A stretch of DNA of 64,000 bases from Pseudomonas chlororaphis subsp. chlororaphis (GCF_003945765.1 NZ_CP027712.1:5642001-5706000), one strand, 5' to 3'; shown: positions 1 to 9,043, counted from the first letter of the stretch. Translations and numbers: made by a program. Notes: generated from the letters alone by a model not told the origin.

Positions 1-1
1 T

Positions 2-442
2 GACTCACTGATCCAGACCAAAGTCGAAGTGAACGTCGCCAAGGCCAGTCCGGATCTGGACCACAATTCGCACATCGTGGTGACCAGCTTCAACGGTATC
101 GTCCTGCTGGCTGGCCAGACCCCGCGCGCCGAGCTCAAGACACTCGCCGAGCAGGCCGCCAGCGCCGTGCAACGGGTGAAGAAAGTCCACAACGAACTGC
201 AGGTTCTGCCGCCCTCTTCCCTGCTGGCCCGGCAGAACGATGCCTGGCTGACCACCAAGATCAAGACCCAGATGCTGACCGATGCCAGCATTCCAGGCTC
301 GCGCATCAAGGTCGTGACGGAAAACGGCATCGTCTACCTGCTGGGCCTGCTGACCCAACAGGAAGCCACCCAGGCGACCAATCTGGTACAGGGCGTTTCC
401 GGCGTGCAGAAAATCGTCAAACTGTTCGAGTACATCGACTGA
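2..442 (+). CDS. BON-domain protein, DolP/OsmY-like, 5' end missing
   Basis: The gene is open from the left edge, so the N-terminus (a lipoprotein signal is expected) is missing. The visible 146 residues hold two BON domains. The first contains the pattern GIVLLAGQTP, the second GIVYLLGLLT, each followed by an alpha/beta unit ending in GV.KV or GVQKIV. BON domains bind phospholipid surfaces, and two-BON lipoproteins of the DolP (YraP) type sit in the outer-membrane inner leaflet and support envelope integrity. DolP is my best match by domain layout and by its position next to sspB, which is the usual Pseudomonas arrangement. It converges on sspB across a shared hairpin terminator. Confidence 0.8.
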   Translation, partial: DSLIQTKVEVNVAKASPDLDHNSHIVVTSFNGIVLLAGQTPRAELKTLAEQAASAVQRVKKVHNELQVLPPSSLLARQNDAWLTTKIKTQMLTDASIPGSRIKVVTENGIVYLLGLLTQQEATQATNLVQGVSGVQKIVKLFEYID

Positions 443-468
443 TGTGAACGAAAGGTACAGACACAAAA

Positions 469-497
469 AAGGCGATCCGGATGGATCGCCTTTTTTA
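469..497. terminator. Bidirectional intrinsic terminator between BON gene and sspB
   Basis: A 10-bp stem (469-478 with 483-492, AAGGCGATCC / GGATCGCCTT) around a 4-nt loop is flanked by an A run on the left and a T run on the right. It can therefore terminate the BON gene on the plus strand and sspB on the minus strand. Confidence 0.85.
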
Positions 498-914
498 TTA
501 CTTCACGACCTTCAGACTGGGTCGACCGCTTGGACGCGGCGGCTCGTTATCCGGTGGTGGAATATCATCATCCGGCTCAACTTCATCGTCCTCGTCATCC
601 ACGGGCGACTCCAGATCGAACACCATACCCTGACCATTCTCCCGGGCGTAAATGCCCAGGATCGCCGGCACAGGGACGTACAAGCTATGCGGGACGCCAC
701 CGAAGCGCCCCTCGAAAGTCACCACCTCGTTATCCATGTGCAAATGACGCACGGCACTCGGCGAAATATTCAGGACGATCTGTCCGTCACTGGCGAAACC
801 CTGAGGCACCTGCACCGCCGGGTATTCGGAATTGACCAGCATATGCGGGGTGCAATCGTTGTCCACAATCCACTCGTAGAGCGCGCGGACCAGATAAGGT
901 CGACTGGAGTTCAT
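498..914 (-). CDS. sspB: ClpXP protease specificity-enhancing factor SspB
   Basis: This 138-residue adaptor tethers ssrA-tagged and other substrates to ClpX and so speeds degradation by ClpXP in the cytoplasm. The folded N-terminal domain (about 1-105) begins with the family pattern SSRPYLVRALYEW. It is followed by an acidic, proline-rich flexible linker and a C-terminal ClpX-docking tail ending RPSLKVVK, which is the classic XB motif. It lies 16 bp downstream of sspA on the same strand, the usual sspAB operon. Confidence 0.96.
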   Translation of the reverse strand: MNSSRPYLVRALYEWIVDNDCTPHMLVNSEYPAVQVPQGFASDGQIVLNISPSAVRHLHMDNEVVTFEGRFGGVPHSLYVPVPAILGIYARENGQGMVFDLESPVDDEDDEVEPDDDIPPPDNEPPRPSGRPSLKVVK

Positions 915-930
915 AGCGGCTCCTTAAGCC

Positions 931-1548
931 TTAGCGCATGTCGCGTTCGACGCCAGACAGACTTGCCTGGAACGTCTCACGGGCGAACTGGCGCTCCATG
1001 TAATCAAGCAACGGCTTGGCTTGCCGTGGCAATTCAATACCCAGGATCGGTAATCTCCAGAGTATTGGTAATAGGCAGCAATCCACCAGACTTTGTTCCT
1101 CACTGAGGAAAAACGGCTTCTCCGCGAACAGCGGTGAAACGCCAGTCAGGCTCTCGCGCAGCTCTTTGCGAGCCTGGGCCCGAGCGGCTTCCTTGGTCCG
1201 GGAATCCAGGATCAGATCCACCAGCCCACACCAGTCACGCTGGATCCGGTGGATCAGCAGACGGCTGTTGGCACGCGCCACTGGGTAAACCGGCAGTAGT
1301 GGCGGGTGCGGGTAACGCTCATCCAGATATTCCATCACCACGGTCGACTCCCACAACGCCAGGTCACGATCGACCAGGGTGGGCAGACTGCCGTAAGGGT
1401 TCACTTCGATCAGCTTCGGCGGCTGACGCCCCGCCTCCACACTGATGATCTCGGCGCTGACACCCTTCTCTGCGAGCACGATACGTACCCGGTGGGAATA
1501 GTGGTCGGCGGGGTCGGAGTAACAGGCCAACCGATTGGTCACGCCCAT
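931..1548 (-). CDS. sspA: Stringent starvation protein A (RNA polymerase-associated)
   Basis: The 205-residue protein has a glutathione S-transferase fold: a thioredoxin-like N-terminal domain (about 9-85, beginning [20 protein letters not shown]) and an all-helical C-terminal domain. Members of this family bind RNA polymerase holoenzyme as a transcription factor under nutrient stress and usually lack GST activity. The surface-pocket motif YPHPPL, needed for SspA function in enterobacteria, is present. It is the first gene of sspAB. A large hairpin with a T run separates it from petC, so it is probably transcribed independently of the bc1 operon. Confidence 0.95.
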   Translation of the reverse strand: MGVTNRLACYSDPADHYSHRVRIVLAEKGVSAEIISVEAGRQPPKLIEVNPYGSLPTLVDRDLALWESTVVMEYLDERYPHPPLLPVYPVARANSRLLIHRIQRDWCGLVDLILDSRTKEAARAQARKELRESLTGVSPLFAEKPFFLSEEQSLVDCCLLPILWRLPILGIELPRQAKPLLDYMERQFARETFQASLSGVERDMR

Positions 1549-1585
1549 GGCGGTCCTCCTCGCTTGTTGAAATTATCGGAAGCAG

Positions 1586-1670
1586 AAAAACGAGCGCGCC
1601 CAGAGGGCGCCTCCCGTAACGCCTGGATGATCCAGACTCGTTACACCTTCAGAGACGCCCTTGGGCGCGC
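1586..1670 (-). terminator. Large nested hairpin terminator after petC
   Basis: Outer arms 1594-1609 and 1656-1670 pair almost perfectly (GCGCGCCC...GGGCG with CGCCC..GGGCGCGC). Inside lie GTAAC/GTTAC arms (1616-1620, 1640-1644) and a central CTGGA-TGA-TCCAG hairpin (1623-1635). Reading the minus strand out of petC, the structure is followed by a short T run (complement of 1586-1590), as in an intrinsic terminator. It is much larger than needed for termination alone. Confidence 0.65.
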
Positions 1671-1699
1671 ACGATTAACAGCAATGAATTACAGCTTTA

Positions 1700-2482
1700 T
1701 CAATGAACGTCTTTCCAGTATTCGCGCTTGAGCAGATAGGCGAACACGAAGAAGAAGGCCAGATACAGTAACACATAGGTGCCGATACGTTGATGCTCCA
1801 GCTTGACCGGGTTGGCCGAGTAGGCCAGGAAGGTCACCAGGTTCTTGACCTTCTCGTCGAACTGCTCTTCGTTGAGCGTGCCGGTTTTCGGCAGCACGGT
1901 CAGTTGGTCGCAAGCTTCATGGGTCAAAGCGGTACCGGTCAGCGGATCGTATTGCTTCTTGCCATCTTCGACGATCTGCACCTGTTTGCAGCCAACAACC
2001 TGGCGACCCTGCAGGCCGACCAGGACGTTAGGCATACCCACGTTCGGGAAGACCTTGTTGTTCACGCCCCATGGACGCGCAGGGTCTTCGTAGAAGGAGC
2101 GCAGGTAGCCATAGAGCCAGTCGGTACCACGCACACGAGCCACCAGGGTCAGGTCGGGCGGAGCCGCACCGAACCAGGTCTTGGCGTCAGCCGGCTGCAT
2201 GCCGATGCTCATGTGATCGCCGATTTTCGCACCGGTGAACACCAGCTTGCTCATCATCAGATCGTGAGGAATCCCCAGATCGTCGGCAACGCGCTCATAG
2301 CGTTGGAACTTGGCGCTGTGGCAGCCCATGCAGTAGTTGGCGAATGTCCGTGCACCATCCTGCATGGCGGCCTTGTCGGAGACGTCGATGTCGACTTTTT
2401 CCAGCTCGGGACCACCGTGTTCGGCCGCGAAGGACAGTACAGGCATAGCAGCAAGAATCAGTACAGCAAATAGCTTTTTCAT
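1700..2482 (-). CDS. petC: Ubiquinol-cytochrome c reductase, cytochrome c1 subunit
   Basis: Cytochrome c1 of the bc1 complex takes electrons from the Rieske centre and passes them to soluble cytochrome c. I chose the ATG whose first base overlaps the last base of the petB stop codon, giving 260 residues with a cleavable signal peptide (about 1-20, cut near SFAA-EHG). The open frame extends further upstream only by reading into petB. The heme-c motif CMGCH is at 51-55, a probable axial Met lies in the NVGMPN segment, and a single C-terminal anchor (LLYLAFFFVFAYLL) precedes KREYW. It is the last gene of petABC. Confidence 0.97.
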   Translation of the reverse strand: MKKLFAVLILAAMPVLSFAAEHGGPELEKVDIDVSDKAAMQDGARTFANYCMGCHSAKFQRYERVADDLGIPHDLMMSKLVFTGAKIGDHMSIGMQPADAKTWFGAAPPDLTLVARVRGTDWLYGYLRSFYEDPARPWGVNNKVFPNVGMPNVLVGLQGRQVVGCKQVQIVEDGKKQYDPLTGTALTHEACDQLTVLPKTGTLNEEQFDEKVKNLVTFLAYSANPVKLEHQRIGTYVLLYLAFFFVFAYLLKREYWKDVH

Positions 2483-3696
2483 CAGCCAGTCACCCTTTCC
2501 GGAACCGGTTTGGTCTTCTCGAGCCTGGTGTAGAACGGCATCAGAATGAAGTAGGCGAAGTACAGGAAGGTACATACCTGCGACAGCAGCGTGCGACCCG
2601 GTGTCGGTGCCAGAACGCCGAGGATCCCCAGGATCACGAACGAGATGCAGAACACCACCAGCCAGATCTTGCTCAGCCAACCCTTGTAGCGCATGGATTT
2701 GACCGGGCTGCGATCGAGCCATGGCAGCACGAACAACACGGCGATCGCCGCGCCCATCGCAATAACACCCAGCAGCTTGTCCGGAACCGCGCGCAGAATC
2801 GCGTAGAACGGGGTGAAGTACCAAACCGGGGCAATATGCTCAGGCGTCTTGAACGGGTTGGCCTGTTCGAAGTTCGGCTTCTCTAGGAAATAACCACCCA
2901 TTTCCGGGAAGAAGAACACGATCGAGCAGAAGATGAACAGGAACACCACCACGCCGACGATGTCTTTCACGGTGTAGTACGGGTGGAAAGCGATGCCATC
3001 CAGCGGTACGCCGTTTTCGTCTTTGTGCTTCTTGATGTCCACGCCATCCGGGTTGTTCGAACCCACTTCGTGCAGCGCCAGGATGTGCAGCACTACCAGA
3101 CCGAGAATCACGATTGGCAGGGCCACTACGTGCAAGGCGAAGAAGCGGTTCAGGGTAATACCGGAAATCAGGTAGTCACCACGAATCCACTGGGTCAGGT
3201 CGTTACCGATGACCGGGATCGCACCAAACAGCGAGATGATCACCTGGGCACCCCAGTAGGACATTTGCCCCCAAGGCAGCAGGTAGCCCATGAAGGCTTC
3301 GGCCATCAGCGCCAGGTAGATCAGCATGCCGAACAGCCACACCAGCTCACGCGGCTTCTGGTAAGAACCGTAGAGCAGGCCACGGAACATATGCAGATAG
3401 ACCACGATGAAGAACGCCGAGGCGCCAGTGGAGTGCAACAGACGCAGGATCGAGCCGTACTCGACGTCGCGCATGATGTATTCGACGGAAGCGAAAGCCT
3501 CTTCCGCCGACGGGGTGTAGCTCATGGTCAGCCAGACACCGGTGACGATCTGGTTAACCAGAACCAGCAGAGCCAGGGAACCAAAGAAGTAGAAGAAGTT
3601 GAAGTTCTTCGGGGCGTAATACTTGCTGAGATGGTCTTCCCACATTTTGGTCGCGGGGAAGCGCGCATCAACCCAATCCATGAACTTGCTCATCAC
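2482..3696 (-). CDS. petB: Ubiquinol-cytochrome c reductase, cytochrome b subunit
   Basis: This 404-residue integral membrane subunit carries both hemes b and the Qo and Qi quinone sites of the bc1 complex. Recognisable elements are the N-terminal FFYFFGSLALL segment, the heme-ligand helices (HSTGASAFFIVVYLHMFRG and FALHVVALP..LHILALHEVGSNNP), the GYLLPWGQMSYWGA Qo segment and the PEHIAPVWYFTPFYAILR motif (PEW-type site, here PVW). The start overlaps the Rieske gene by 4 bp (ATGA), indicating translational coupling. Confidence 0.98.
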   Translation of the reverse strand: MMSKFMDWVDARFPATKMWEDHLSKYYAPKNFNFFYFFGSLALLVLVNQIVTGVWLTMSYTPSAEEAFASVEYIMRDVEYGSILRLLHSTGASAFFIVVYLHMFRGLLYGSYQKPRELVWLFGMLIYLALMAEAFMGYLLPWGQMSYWGAQVIISLFGAIPVIGNDLTQWIRGDYLISGITLNRFFALHVVALPIVILGLVVLHILALHEVGSNNPDGVDIKKHKDENGVPLDGIAFHPYYTVKDIVGVVVFLFIFCSIVFFFPEMGGYFLEKPNFEQANPFKTPEHIAPVWYFTPFYAILRAVPDKLLGVIAMGAAIAVLFVLPWLDRSPVKSMRYKGWLSKIWLVVFCISFVILGILGVLAPTPGRTLLSQVCTFLYFAYFILMPFYTRLEKTKPVPERVTG

Positions 3697-4286
3697 GCTT
3701 TCTCCGTATCGACGCCGATGACAATAAGGTCGTCCGACTCATAGGAATGCGGGGGTACTGGCAGGTTCAAAGGCGCGGGTTGCGACTTGTAGACGCGGCC
3801 AGCCAGATCGTAGTGGGAACCGTGGCAAGGGCAGAAATAGCCACCTACCCAATCCTTGCCCAGATCCGCAGGCGCCACTTCAGGGCGGAAAGTCGGTGAG
3901 CAACCCAGGTGGGTGCAGATACCGATCAGCAGCAGAATCTCTGGCTTGATCGAACGCACTTCCGGGTCGACGTAGGTTGGTTGGACAGAGTTCTTGGAGT
4001 CGGGGTCGGAAAGTTGACCCTCGATCTTTTTGAGATTCCCCAGGATTTCCTGTGTGCGGCGGACGATGAATACCGGCTGACCACGCCACTCAGCAATCAT
4101 CTGCTGACCTGGGTCGATCTTGCTGATATTCACTTTCACCGGTGCCCCTGCGGCTTTCGCCTTGGCACTGGGAAACCATGACCCCACGAACGGGACCGCA
4201 GCCCCCACCGCTCCTGCAGCACCCACCACGGATGTGGCTGCTACAAGGAAGCGACGCCGGCCTGCATTCACGCCGTCATTGCTCAT
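3693..4286 (-). CDS. petA: Rieske iron-sulfur subunit of the bc1 complex
   Basis: The 197-residue protein is anchored in the inner membrane by an uncleaved Tat-type signal: twin arginines in GRRRFLVAA (about 9-17) precede a hydrophobic Ala/Gly/Val helix. The [2Fe-2S] cluster motifs are CTHLGC (124-129) and CPCHGS (152-157). C124, H126, C152 and H155 are the predicted ligands, and C129-C154 the stabilising disulfide. It moves electrons from ubiquinol to cytochrome c1. First gene of petABC, with about 250 bp of non-coding DNA upstream. Confidence 0.98.
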   Translation of the reverse strand: MSNDGVNAGRRRFLVAATSVVGAAGAVGAAVPFVGSWFPSAKAKAAGAPVKVNISKIDPGQQMIAEWRGQPVFIVRRTQEILGNLKKIEGQLSDPDSKNSVQPTYVDPEVRSIKPEILLLIGICTHLGCSPTFRPEVAPADLGKDWVGGYFCPCHGSHYDLAGRVYKSQPAPLNLPVPPHSYESDDLIVIGVDTEKA

Positions 4287-4486
4287 TCAGTCCTCTCCCA
4301 TCAGCTTTGTGGCCTGTTAAATCAGGCATCTACTAAGTAAAAATCTGAACTTATAAAAATTTTGCCGAATGGTAATGAAAAGCCCCTACTCTGACAAGGT
4401 AATTACCAACTTGGCCCTGCCCCAAGCCCTGTAGTATAGGGGCTCTGCAGATGTGGCAAGTTGTCACAGCGCAAAATAATCGCCCA
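4287..4486 (-). promoter_or_regulatory. petABC promoter region
   Basis: This AT-rich non-coding stretch precedes petA. On the minus strand a TATACT -10-like box (complement of 4433-4438) is preceded by TTGCC sequences at near-correct spacing, and a second TTGTCA box lies closer to the gene. I cannot decide which is used. No gene is visible here. Confidence 0.35.
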
Positions 4487-4522
4487 TAAAAAAACGCCCA
4501 GCTCCGCAAGGAGACTGGGCGT
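4487..4522 (-). terminator. Intrinsic terminator after rpsI
   Basis: ACGCCCAG (4494-4501) pairs with CTGGGCGT (4515-4522). On the minus strand leaving rpsI, a run of T follows the stem. A T run on the plus side also makes it potentially bidirectional. Confidence 0.85.
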
Positions 4523-4542
4523 TTTTTGAACGCGAAAGCGAA

Positions 4543-4935
4543 TTAACGCTTCGAGTACTGCGGACGCTTACGCGCTTTACGCAGACCAACTTTCTTACGT
4601 TCAACTTCACGTGCGTCACGGGTTACGAAACCGGCTTTACGCAGAGCGCTGCGCAGAGTTTCGTCGTAATCCATCAGAGCGCGAGTGATGCCGTGGCGGA
4701 TTGCGCCAGCTTGGCCACTCACACCACCGCCGATAACGGTGACGTAGATGTCGAACTTCTCGACGGTCTCGGTCAGTTCCAGCGGCTGACGAACTACCAT
4801 GCGGGCAGTTTCGCGGCCGAAGAAGTTATCCAGGGAGCGGTTGTTGATGGAGATGTTGCCAGTGCCCGGACGCAGGAAAACGCGTGCGGTTGCAGTCTTG
4901 CGACGGCCAGTGCCGTAATTTTGAGTCGCCGACAT
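4543..4935 (-). CDS. rpsI: 30S ribosomal protein S9
   Basis: The 130-residue small-subunit protein starts [15 protein letters not shown] and ends with the conserved basic tail [11 protein letters not shown], whose last residues reach the tRNA anticodon loop in the P site. Its length equals the family norm. It follows rplM by 14 bp in the universal rplM-rpsI operon. Confidence 0.99.
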   Translation of the reverse strand: MSATQNYGTGRRKTATARVFLRPGTGNISINNRSLDNFFGRETARMVVRQPLELTETVEKFDIYVTVIGGGVSGQAGAIRHGITRALMDYDETLRSALRKAGFVTRDAREVERKKVGLRKARKRPQYSKR

Positions 4936-4949
4936 AATGAACTATTCCG

Positions 4950-5378
4950 TTAAATCTTCAGTTCTTGGGGCTGCTGAGCAGTATGAGGGTGTGCAGCGCC
5001 CGCATAGACTTTCAGCTTACGGTACATGTCGCGACCCAGCGGGTTCTTAGGCAGCATGCCTTTTACCGCGGTCTCGATCACGCGCTCAGGGGCTTTGGCG
5101 ATCAGCTTTTCAAAGTTGATCGACTTGATGCCGCCCGGGAAACCGGAGTGGGAGTAGTACATTTTGTCAGTGGTTTTAGCGCCAGTAACACGTACTTGCC
5201 CAGCGTTGATCACGACGATGTAGTCACCGGTGTCGACGTGAGGGGTGTACTCAGGCTTGTGCTTGCCACGCAGACGGCTCGCGATTTCGGTGGCCAGACG
5301 ACCCAGGGTCTGACCAGCAGCGTCGACGACAAACCAGTCGCGCTTAACTGTTTCCGGTTTAGCAGTAAAAGTTTTCAT
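4950..5378 (-). CDS. rplM: 50S ribosomal protein L13
   Basis: The 142-residue protein is an early-assembly 23S rRNA binder. The start [20 protein letters not shown] and the internal GDYIVVINA and [15 protein letters not shown] ([11 protein letters not shown]) segments are typical of the family. It is the promoter-proximal gene of rplM-rpsI. A clear sigma70-type promoter lies 40-70 bp upstream. Confidence 0.99.
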   Translation of the reverse strand: MKTFTAKPETVKRDWFVVDAAGQTLGRLATEIASRLRGKHKPEYTPHVDTGDYIVVINAGQVRVTGAKTTDKMYYSHSGFPGGIKSINFEKLIAKAPERVIETAVKGMLPKNPLGRDMYRKLKVYAGAAHPHTAQQPQELKI

Positions 5379-5419
5379 TCTTTATAGCCTCAGGGGCCGC
5401 CCTGTAAATTAGACGGCGG

Positions 5420-5448
5420 ATCTTACTGAATAGTGCGTACTTTGACAA
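5420..5448 (-). promoter_or_regulatory. Sigma70-type promoter of rplM-rpsI
   Basis: On the minus strand TTGTCA (complement of 5443-5448) and TAAGAT (complement of 5420-5425) are separated by exactly 17 bp, and transcription would start about 35 bp before the rplM ATG. Good match in sequence and spacing. Confidence 0.65.
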
Positions 5449-5624
5449 GTCAAAGGCAGCCGGATACAGACGCTATCGGGGGCTCGGGTCAGCGCGTCCG
5501 TTATACGGCAAGATTCTTCGGCAGGCGGCGCATCACTTCCACTGCAGAAAGAGCTGCGGAATTATGCAGATTGCGAAAAAAAATTCAACCTGCTTTTATG
5601 ATTGTTTTGCCGAAGGAGCACCCG

Positions 5625-6662
5625 ATGGACTATCGCCAGCTAGGCCGGACCGACCTGAACGTGAGTGCAATCTGCCTGGGAACCATGACCTGGGGCGAGC
5701 AAAACAGCGAGTCCGAGGCCTTCGCCCAGATCGAACGGGCCAAGGCTGTCGGGATCAATTTCATCGACACCGCGGAGATGTACCCGGTGCCGCCAAAGGC
5801 CGAAACCTATGCCACCACCGAGCGCTACATCGGTAACTGGTTCAAGGCTCGCGGCGATCGCGCCGACTGGATCCTGGCGAGCAAGATCGCCGGCCCCGGC
5901 AACACCATCGACTACATTCGCGACAACCAGCTCAAACACAACCGCAAACACATAGTCCAAGCCGTGGACGCCAGCCTCAAGCGCCTGCAGACCGACTGGA
6001 TCGACCTCTACCAGTTGCATTGGCCAGAGCGCAGCACCAACTTCTTCGGCCAACTGGGCTACAAGCACAAGGAAGAAGACTTCACCCCGCTGGAGGAAAC
6101 CCTCGAAGCCCTGGATGAGCAGGTCAAGGCCGGCAAGATCCGCCACATTGGCCTGTCCAACGAAACGCCCTGGGGCACCATGAAGTTCCTGGCCCTCGCC
6201 GAGAGCCGCGGCTGGCCACGGGCGGTATCGATCCAGAACCCCTACAACCTGCTCAACCGCAGCTTTGAAGTGGGCCTGGCGGAAATCGCCATTCGCGAAC
6301 AATGTGGATTGCTGGCCTATTCGCCACTGGCGTTCGGCTTCCTCTCCGGCAAATACGAAGGCGGCGCGCGCCCGGCCAAAGGCCGCCTGAGCCTGTACAG
6401 CCGCTTCAGCCGCTACTTCAACCCGCAATCGGAAGCGGCCTGCAGCCGCTATGTCGCCCTGGCCCGCGAGCACGGCCTGGATCCGGCGCAAATGGCCCTG
6501 GCATTCGTCACCCAGCAACCGTTCGTCACCAGCAACATTATTGGGGCGACCACCCTCGAACAACTGGACAGCAATATCGCCAGTCTCGAGCTGAAGCTGT
6601 CGAATGAGGTGCTGGCCGGCATCGAGGCGATCCACAAGGACCACCCGAATCCGGCGCCGTAA
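5625..6662 (+). CDS. tas: Tas-like NADP(H)-dependent aldo-keto reductase
   Basis: This 345-residue TIM-barrel oxidoreductase closely follows E. coli Tas: the start (LGRTDLNVSAICLGTMTWGEQNS) and the segment AEMYPVPPKAET line up with it. The catalytic tetrad of aldo-keto reductases is visible as D48, Y53, K87 and H132. The physiological substrate is unknown. I start at the ATG preceded by AAGGAG with 6-bp spacing. The open frame runs further upstream without a ribosome site. It stands alone between rplM and the convergent acyl-CoA dehydrogenase. Confidence 0.9.
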   Translation: MDYRQLGRTDLNVSAICLGTMTWGEQNSESEAFAQIERAKAVGINFIDTAEMYPVPPKAETYATTERYIGNWFKARGDRADWILASKIAGPGNTIDYIRDNQLKHNRKHIVQAVDASLKRLQTDWIDLYQLHWPERSTNFFGQLGYKHKEEDFTPLEETLEALDEQVKAGKIRHIGLSNETPWGTMKFLALAESRGWPRAVSIQNPYNLLNRSFEVGLAEIAIREQCGLLAYSPLAFGFLSGKYEGGARPAKGRLSLYSRFSRYFNPQSEAACSRYVALAREHGLDPAQMALAFVTQQPFVTSNIIGATTLEQLDSNIASLELKLSNEVLAGIEAIHKDHPNPAP

Positions 6663-6716
6663 CCCGCTCGTAGGTGCGAGCCTGCCTGGCTCGCTCTTAC
6701 GCGCAACCCAATGCCG

Positions 6717-7853
6717 CTACAGGGAACGCGCAATGATTTCCTTCATGATCTCGTTGGTCCCGGCATAGATCCGCTGCACCCGCGCATCCGCCCAGGCCCG
6801 GGCCACCGGGTACTCCCACATGAAGCCGTAACCGCCGTGCAACTGCACGCATTCGTCGAGCACCTTGCATTGCAGGTCCGTGCCCCAGTACTTGGCCATG
6901 GCGGCGGTCGGTACATCGAGCTTGCCTTGCAGATGCAATTCCAGGCAGCGGTCGACGAAGACCCGGCCGATCTGGATCTCGGTGGCCATTTCCGCCAGTT
7001 TGAAGCGGGTGTTCTGGAAGTCGGCGATCGACTTGCCGAAGGCCTTGCGCTCGCGGGTGTACTCCAGGGTCCACTGCAATGCCGCCTCGGCTGACGCCAG
7101 ACCGCCTACCGCCACCGTCAAACGCTCCTGCGGCAACTCCTGCATCAGGTAGGCAAAGCCCATTCCGGCCTGCCCCAGCAGGTTTTCCTTGGGCACGCGG
7201 ACGTCCTGGAAGAACAGTTCGGAAGTGTCCTGGGCCTTCATACCGACCTTTTCCAGGCGTTTGCCCTTGGAGAAACCGGGCGTATCCGCCTCCACCAGGA
7301 ACAGGCTGGTGCCCTTGGCGCCGGCCTTCGGATCGGTCTTGGCCACGACAATCACCAGATCGGCCAGATAACCGTTGGTGATAAAGGTCTTGGAGCCGTT
7401 GATCACATAGTCGTCACCGTCCAGCACCGCAGTGGTCTTGACCCCCTGCAGGTCGGAGCCGGCGCCCGGCTCGGTCATGGCGATGGCCGTGACCATCTCG
7501 CCGGACACCAGTTTCGGCAGGTACTTGTGCTTAAGCTCCTCGCTGCCGTAATGCAGGATGTAAGGCGCGACGATATCGGAATGCAGGGAGAAGCCGATAC
7601 CGGTCAGACCAAGGCGCCCCACCTCCTCGATCACTACCGCGCTATAGAGAAAGTCAGCCCCCAGTCCGCCGTACTCCTCGGGGAGATGGGAGCAGAGCAT
7701 TCCCGCCTCACCGGCCTTGTTCCACAAGGCGCGGTCGATGTTGCCCTGTTTTTCCCATTGCCCATGGAACGGCACGGCCTCCTTTTCCAGGAAGGTACGT
7801 ACGCTGTCACGAAAGAGTTCGTGCTCGGAGCTGAACAAGGTTCTGGGGATCAT
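6717..7853 (-). CDS. Acyl-CoA dehydrogenase, long-chain/isovaleryl type
   Basis: The flavoenzyme has 378 residues and oxidises acyl-CoA to trans-2-enoyl-CoA in the cytoplasm, passing electrons to ETF. Family signatures are AMTEPGAGSDLQG (about 125-137) and the C-terminal QLHGGYGFMWEYP and RIYAGTNEIMKEI. The residue at the usual C-terminal base position is Ala (IYAGT rather than IYEGT). A Glu at 243 in QERL matches the helix-G catalytic base of long-chain and isovaleryl enzymes, so it is probably active on long or branched substrates. I chose the MIPRTLF start, which faces a divergent AraC-type regulator across 145 bp that may control it. Confidence 0.9.
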   Translation of the reverse strand: MIPRTLFSSEHELFRDSVRTFLEKEAVPFHGQWEKQGNIDRALWNKAGEAGMLCSHLPEEYGGLGADFLYSAVVIEEVGRLGLTGIGFSLHSDIVAPYILHYGSEELKHKYLPKLVSGEMVTAIAMTEPGAGSDLQGVKTTAVLDGDDYVINGSKTFITNGYLADLVIVVAKTDPKAGAKGTSLFLVEADTPGFSKGKRLEKVGMKAQDTSELFFQDVRVPKENLLGQAGMGFAYLMQELPQERLTVAVGGLASAEAALQWTLEYTRERKAFGKSIADFQNTRFKLAEMATEIQIGRVFVDRCLELHLQGKLDVPTAAMAKYWGTDLQCKVLDECVQLHGGYGFMWEYPVARAWADARVQRIYAGTNEIMKEIIARSL

Positions 7854-7998
7854 GGGGCCACCTGTCGTTATTGTTAGCCGGGATTGGCCCACAGAGCCTA
7901 AGCCCACGCGTACAACACAGGACACTGGACACATCCGACAAAAAATAAGACGATCCAGCCGTCTGGTGACCACTTTCCCCTATAAGAACAATTTAATT

Positions 7999-8997
7999 AT
8001 GTCTAACCAAACCTCCACGCCCTTGCGGCGCGTCAGCATCCTGGCCATCGACCGGGTTTTCGCCTCCACCCTCATGCAAGCCAAGGATTTCTTCCATCTG
8101 GCCAGCCTGCGCTACGGCAAGCAGCTGGGCCAGGGCCTGACCCCGGCCTTCGAAACCCGCCTGGTCAGCCCCGATGGCAAACCGGTATGCAGTTTCAGCA
8201 ATGTGATCATGCCGGTGGACGGCGGCCTGGAAGATACCGACGTGATCATCCTCCCGGCGTTCTGGGACGATTTCGAAACCCTCTGCCAACGTTATCCACA
8301 GGTCCTGCCCTGGCTGCGCCAGCAACACGCCCGCGGCGCCGTGCTCTGCGGCGAGGCCACCGGGGTGTTCTGGCTGGCCGAAGCCGGGTTGCTCGACGGC
8401 AAGGAAGCCACCACTTACTGGCGTTTCTTCAATGCCTTCAGCGAACGCTTCCCCAAGGTCCAGCTCAATCAGGACAAGCACCTGACCGACGCCGACAACC
8501 TGTATTGCGCCGGCGGCACCACTTCGGCCTGCGACCTGTACATCTACCTGATCGAGCGTTTCTGCGGCGCCAACGTGGCCCAGGCCGTGGCCCGCGACAT
8601 TCTCTATGAAGTGCAGCGCAGCTATTCCCCGGGGCGTATCGGCTTTGGCGGCCAGAAGCTGCACCAGGACGTGATCATCCTGCAGATCCAGCACTGGCTC
8701 GAAGAGCATTTCGCCGACAAGTTCCGCTTCGAGGACGTGGCCCGCGAACATGGCATGAGCATTCGCAATTTCATGCGTCGCTTCCAGACCGCCACCGGCG
8801 ACAAACCCCTGCATTACCTGCAGCGCCTGCGCATAGAAACCGCCAAGGGCCTGCTCTCGGGGACGCGCAAGAGCATCAAGACCATCAGCTACGAGGTCGG
8901 CTATGACGATGCGAGCTTCTTCGCCCGCCTGTTCCGCCAGCACACCGAGCTGTCACCGAACCAGTACCGGCAGCAGTTTCACCAACAAGCCGCGTAA
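7999..8997 (+). CDS. GlxA-type transcriptional regulator (DJ-1/PfpI plus AraC HTH)
   Basis: The 332-residue protein has an N-terminal glutamine-amidotransferase-like domain (about 10-190, DVIILPAFWDDF and GAVLCGEATGVFWLAEAGLL) and a C-terminal AraC/XylS double helix-turn-helix (about 230-325, HGMSIRNFMRRFQTATG and SYEVGYDDASFFARLFRQ). Such regulators usually control amino-acid or quaternary-amine catabolism. The catalytic-like Cys of the amidotransferase fold is present in VLCGE, but most relatives are not enzymes. The start chosen is MSNQTS, after an AT-rich leader with only a weak ribosome site. It is divergent from the acyl-CoA dehydrogenase gene, a possible target. Confidence 0.85.
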   Translation: MSNQTSTPLRRVSILAIDRVFASTLMQAKDFFHLASLRYGKQLGQGLTPAFETRLVSPDGKPVCSFSNVIMPVDGGLEDTDVIILPAFWDDFETLCQRYPQVLPWLRQQHARGAVLCGEATGVFWLAEAGLLDGKEATTYWRFFNAFSERFPKVQLNQDKHLTDADNLYCAGGTTSACDLYIYLIERFCGANVAQAVARDILYEVQRSYSPGRIGFGGQKLHQDVIILQIQHWLEEHFADKFRFEDVAREHGMSIRNFMRRFQTATGDKPLHYLQRLRIETAKGLLSGTRKSIKTISYEVGYDDASFFARLFRQHTELSPNQYRQQFHQQAA

Positions 8998-9003
8998 ATG
9001 AAA

Positions 9004-9032
9004 AAGGGCCTGCAATGCAGGCCCTTCTTTTA
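9004..9032. terminator. Intrinsic terminator between the AraC-type regulator and zapE
   Basis: An 11-bp perfect stem (9004-9014 with 9016-9026, AAGGGCCTGCA / TGCAGGCCCTT) lies between convergent genes. It is preceded by A residues and followed by TCTTTT, so it may serve both strands. Confidence 0.8.
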
Positions 9033-9043
9033 TCCGGAAACCG

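Noticed and set aside
7717..7998. Extended N-terminus for the GlxA-type regulator
   Set aside because: The upstream part of the frame overlaps the divergent acyl-CoA dehydrogenase gene and its product lacks family similarity. The start at 7999 fits the domain boundary.
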